Shown in pieces: positions 4,158 through 5,193 of a stretch of DNA of 5,193 nucleotides. The translations under genes and the position numbers were made by a program. The stretch covers positions 282-5,474 of the forward strand of contig JAABSK010000191.1 of assembly GCA_011390435.1 (NCBI GenBank). Reading direction: 5' to 3'. Numbering within the stretch: the stretch's first letter is position 1; every line of letters starts with the position of its first letter. Origin of the DNA: Desulfobacteraceae bacterium. Its GTDB lineage: Bacteria; Desulfobacterota; Desulfobacteria; Desulfobacterales; Desulfobacteraceae. Under the pieces are notes generated by a model, which worked only from the letters and a program-made list of their open reading frames with translations, had not been told where the DNA came from and did not search any database.

Positions 4158-5193
4158 ACCGGCTTTTCTGGAAAGACAAGCGGGTTTTCATTACAGGCCA
4201 CACCGGATTCAAGGGTGGCTGGCTGACCTTGTGGCTTAAGCATCTGGGAGCTCAGATTTATGGCTATGCGCTCTCACCTCCCACTGATCCAAATCTGTAC
4301 ACTCTAGCGGATCTGCCGTCCCGTTTGAGCAGCAGCACCATTTGTGATATCCGGGATGCAGATGCCCTTCATACCGCCCTGCAGGCGGCAAATCCCGATA
4401 TTGTGTTTCATCTGGCAGCGCAGCCCCTCGTCCGCCACTCATATGCGGCGCCTGTGGAAACCTATGCCGTCAATGTCATGGGCACGGTCAATCTGTTGGA
4501 AGCGGTTCGCCGGACAGCCGGCACAAGAGCCCTGATCAATATCACCACTGATAAATGTTATGAAAACCGTGAGTGGATCTGGCCGTACCGGGAAAATGAG
4601 GCCATGGGCGGTCATGATCCGTATTCCAGCAGCAAGGCCTGTTCCGAGTTGGTTACGGCAGCGTATCGTCAATCGTTTCTTGAGGCCGCAGATATCCATG
4701 TGGCAAGTGCCCGTGCCGGAAATGTCATCGGGGGTGGTGACTGGGCCGATGACCGGCTGATTCCCGATGCCCTTCGCGCGCTGGATGCCGGAAAACCGCT
4801 TTTTCTCAGGTTTCCTGATGCCATTCGTCCCTGGCAGCATGTACTGGAACCTCTGGCAGGTTATCTGCTGCTTGCGCAGAAGCTGTATGAGCACGGATCT
4901 TCCTTTGCAGATGCCTGGAATTTTGGCCCTGACCAGGCAGATGCCAAACCGGTAAAATGGATGATAGACTCCCTTTATCGCGGCATACCCAATGCTGTCT
5001 GCCAGACAGATACATCGGTTCGCCCCCATGAAGCCGGTACTCTCAAACTGGACAGCACAAAAGCCCGGGCACTGCTGGGATGGCATCCGCGCTGGAATCT
5101 GGCTGCAGCCCTGGATCACACCCTGGCCTGGCACCGGGCCTGGCAACAGGGCCGGGATATGGCTGCAGTCTGTCTGGAACAGATCCAGGCGTA
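4154..5193 (+). CDS. rfbG: CDP-glucose 4,6-dehydratase (3' end cut by the window edge)
   Basis: From GTG 4154 the frame stays open to the right edge: 346 codons plus the bases TA. It converts CDP-glucose to CDP-4-dehydro-6-deoxyglucose using bound NAD, directly after RfbF. It is an extended short-chain dehydrogenase: MNRLFWKDKRVFITGHTGFKGG at the N-terminus carries GxxGxxG (15, 18, 21); DIRD is at 65-68, HLAAQPLVRHSY at 86-97, TTDKCYEN at 131-138, the catalytic YSSSK at 157-161 (Tyr157, Lys161), ARAGNVIGGGDW at 186-197 and RPWQHVLEPL at 225-234. GHTGFKG, TTDKCYEN and NVIGGGDWA set it apart from dTDP-glucose (RmlB) and GDP-mannose dehydratases. The family usually has about 355-360 residues and often ends in a Q-I-x-x-Y segment; here the last codons read EQIQA then TA-, so the TA most likely starts a Tyr codon and only a few residues are missing. 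Its GTGA overlap with the rfbF stop indicates coupling. The visible sequence is richer in G+C than the transferase gene. Confidence 0.95.
   Translation, partial: MNRLFWKDKRVFITGHTGFKGGWLTLWLKHLGAQIYGYALSPPTDPNLYTLADLPSRLSSSTICDIRDADALHTALQAANPDIVFHLAAQPLVRHSYAAPVETYAVNVMGTVNLLEAVRRTAGTRALINITTDKCYENREWIWPYRENEAMGGHDPYSSSKACSELVTAAYRQSFLEAADIHVASARAGNVIGGGDWADDRLIPDALRALDAGKPLFLRFPDAIRPWQHVLEPLAGYLLLAQKLYEHGSSFADAWNFGPDQADAKPVKWMIDSLYRGIPNAVCQTDTSVRPHEAGTLKLDSTKARALLGWHPRWNLAAALDHTLAWHRAWQQGRDMAAVCLEQIQA

Noticed and set aside
4439..5146. 235-codon open frame on the minus strand opposite rfbG
   Set aside because: It lies antisense to a well-supported CDP-glucose dehydratase and has no recognisable motif; the GC-rich codon pattern of rfbG explains the open frame.

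Overview
The window is a piece of a bacterial surface-polysaccharide (O-antigen or capsule type) gene cluster, and both ends cut through genes. Gene content and protein style suggest a Gram-negative bacterium: an outer-envelope lipoprotein, a WbpM/WbpL-type pair of enzymes, and rfbF-rfbG for CDP-sugars. My best guess is a sulfate-reducing deltaproteobacterium (Desulfobacterota). That placement is inference from general resemblance; no taxonomic marker gene is present.

Layout. (1) 1-925, plus strand: C-terminal half of a WbpM/CapD/PglF-type nucleotide-sugar 4,6-dehydratase, cut at the left edge. (2) 945-1352, plus strand: a small unrecognised protein with one membrane segment, 19 bp downstream and probably cotranscribed. 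(3) 1357-2406, minus strand: a polyprenyl-phosphate glycosyl-1-phosphate transferase of the WecA/WbpL family, convergent with gene 2 with 4 bp between the stops. (4) 2407-2470: an AT-rich divergent intergenic region. (5) 2471-3268, plus strand: an unrecognised lipoprotein of 265 residues. (6) 3269-3383: a 115-bp gap with a weak candidate promoter and a possible 13-codon leader ORF. (7) 3384-4157: rfbF, glucose-1-phosphate cytidylyltransferase. (8) 4154-5193: rfbG, CDP-glucose 4,6-dehydratase, starting at a GTG that overlaps the rfbF stop and running off the right edge within the last few residues of the usual family length. No stretch longer than 300 bases lacks a gene.

How the genes fit together. 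The dehydratase and the transferase could form the initiation module: one makes a 4-keto-6-deoxy UDP-HexNAc precursor, and the other loads a HexNAc-1-phosphate onto undecaprenyl phosphate at the inner membrane. RfbF and RfbG make CDP-4-dehydro-6-deoxyglucose, the common precursor of CDP-linked 3,6-dideoxyhexoses and some other 6-deoxy sugars; the genes that decide the final sugar would lie beyond the right edge. The two unrecognised envelope proteins are the least explained part. I see no mobile element, CRISPR array, tRNA or rRNA gene, and no evidence for a radically new system.
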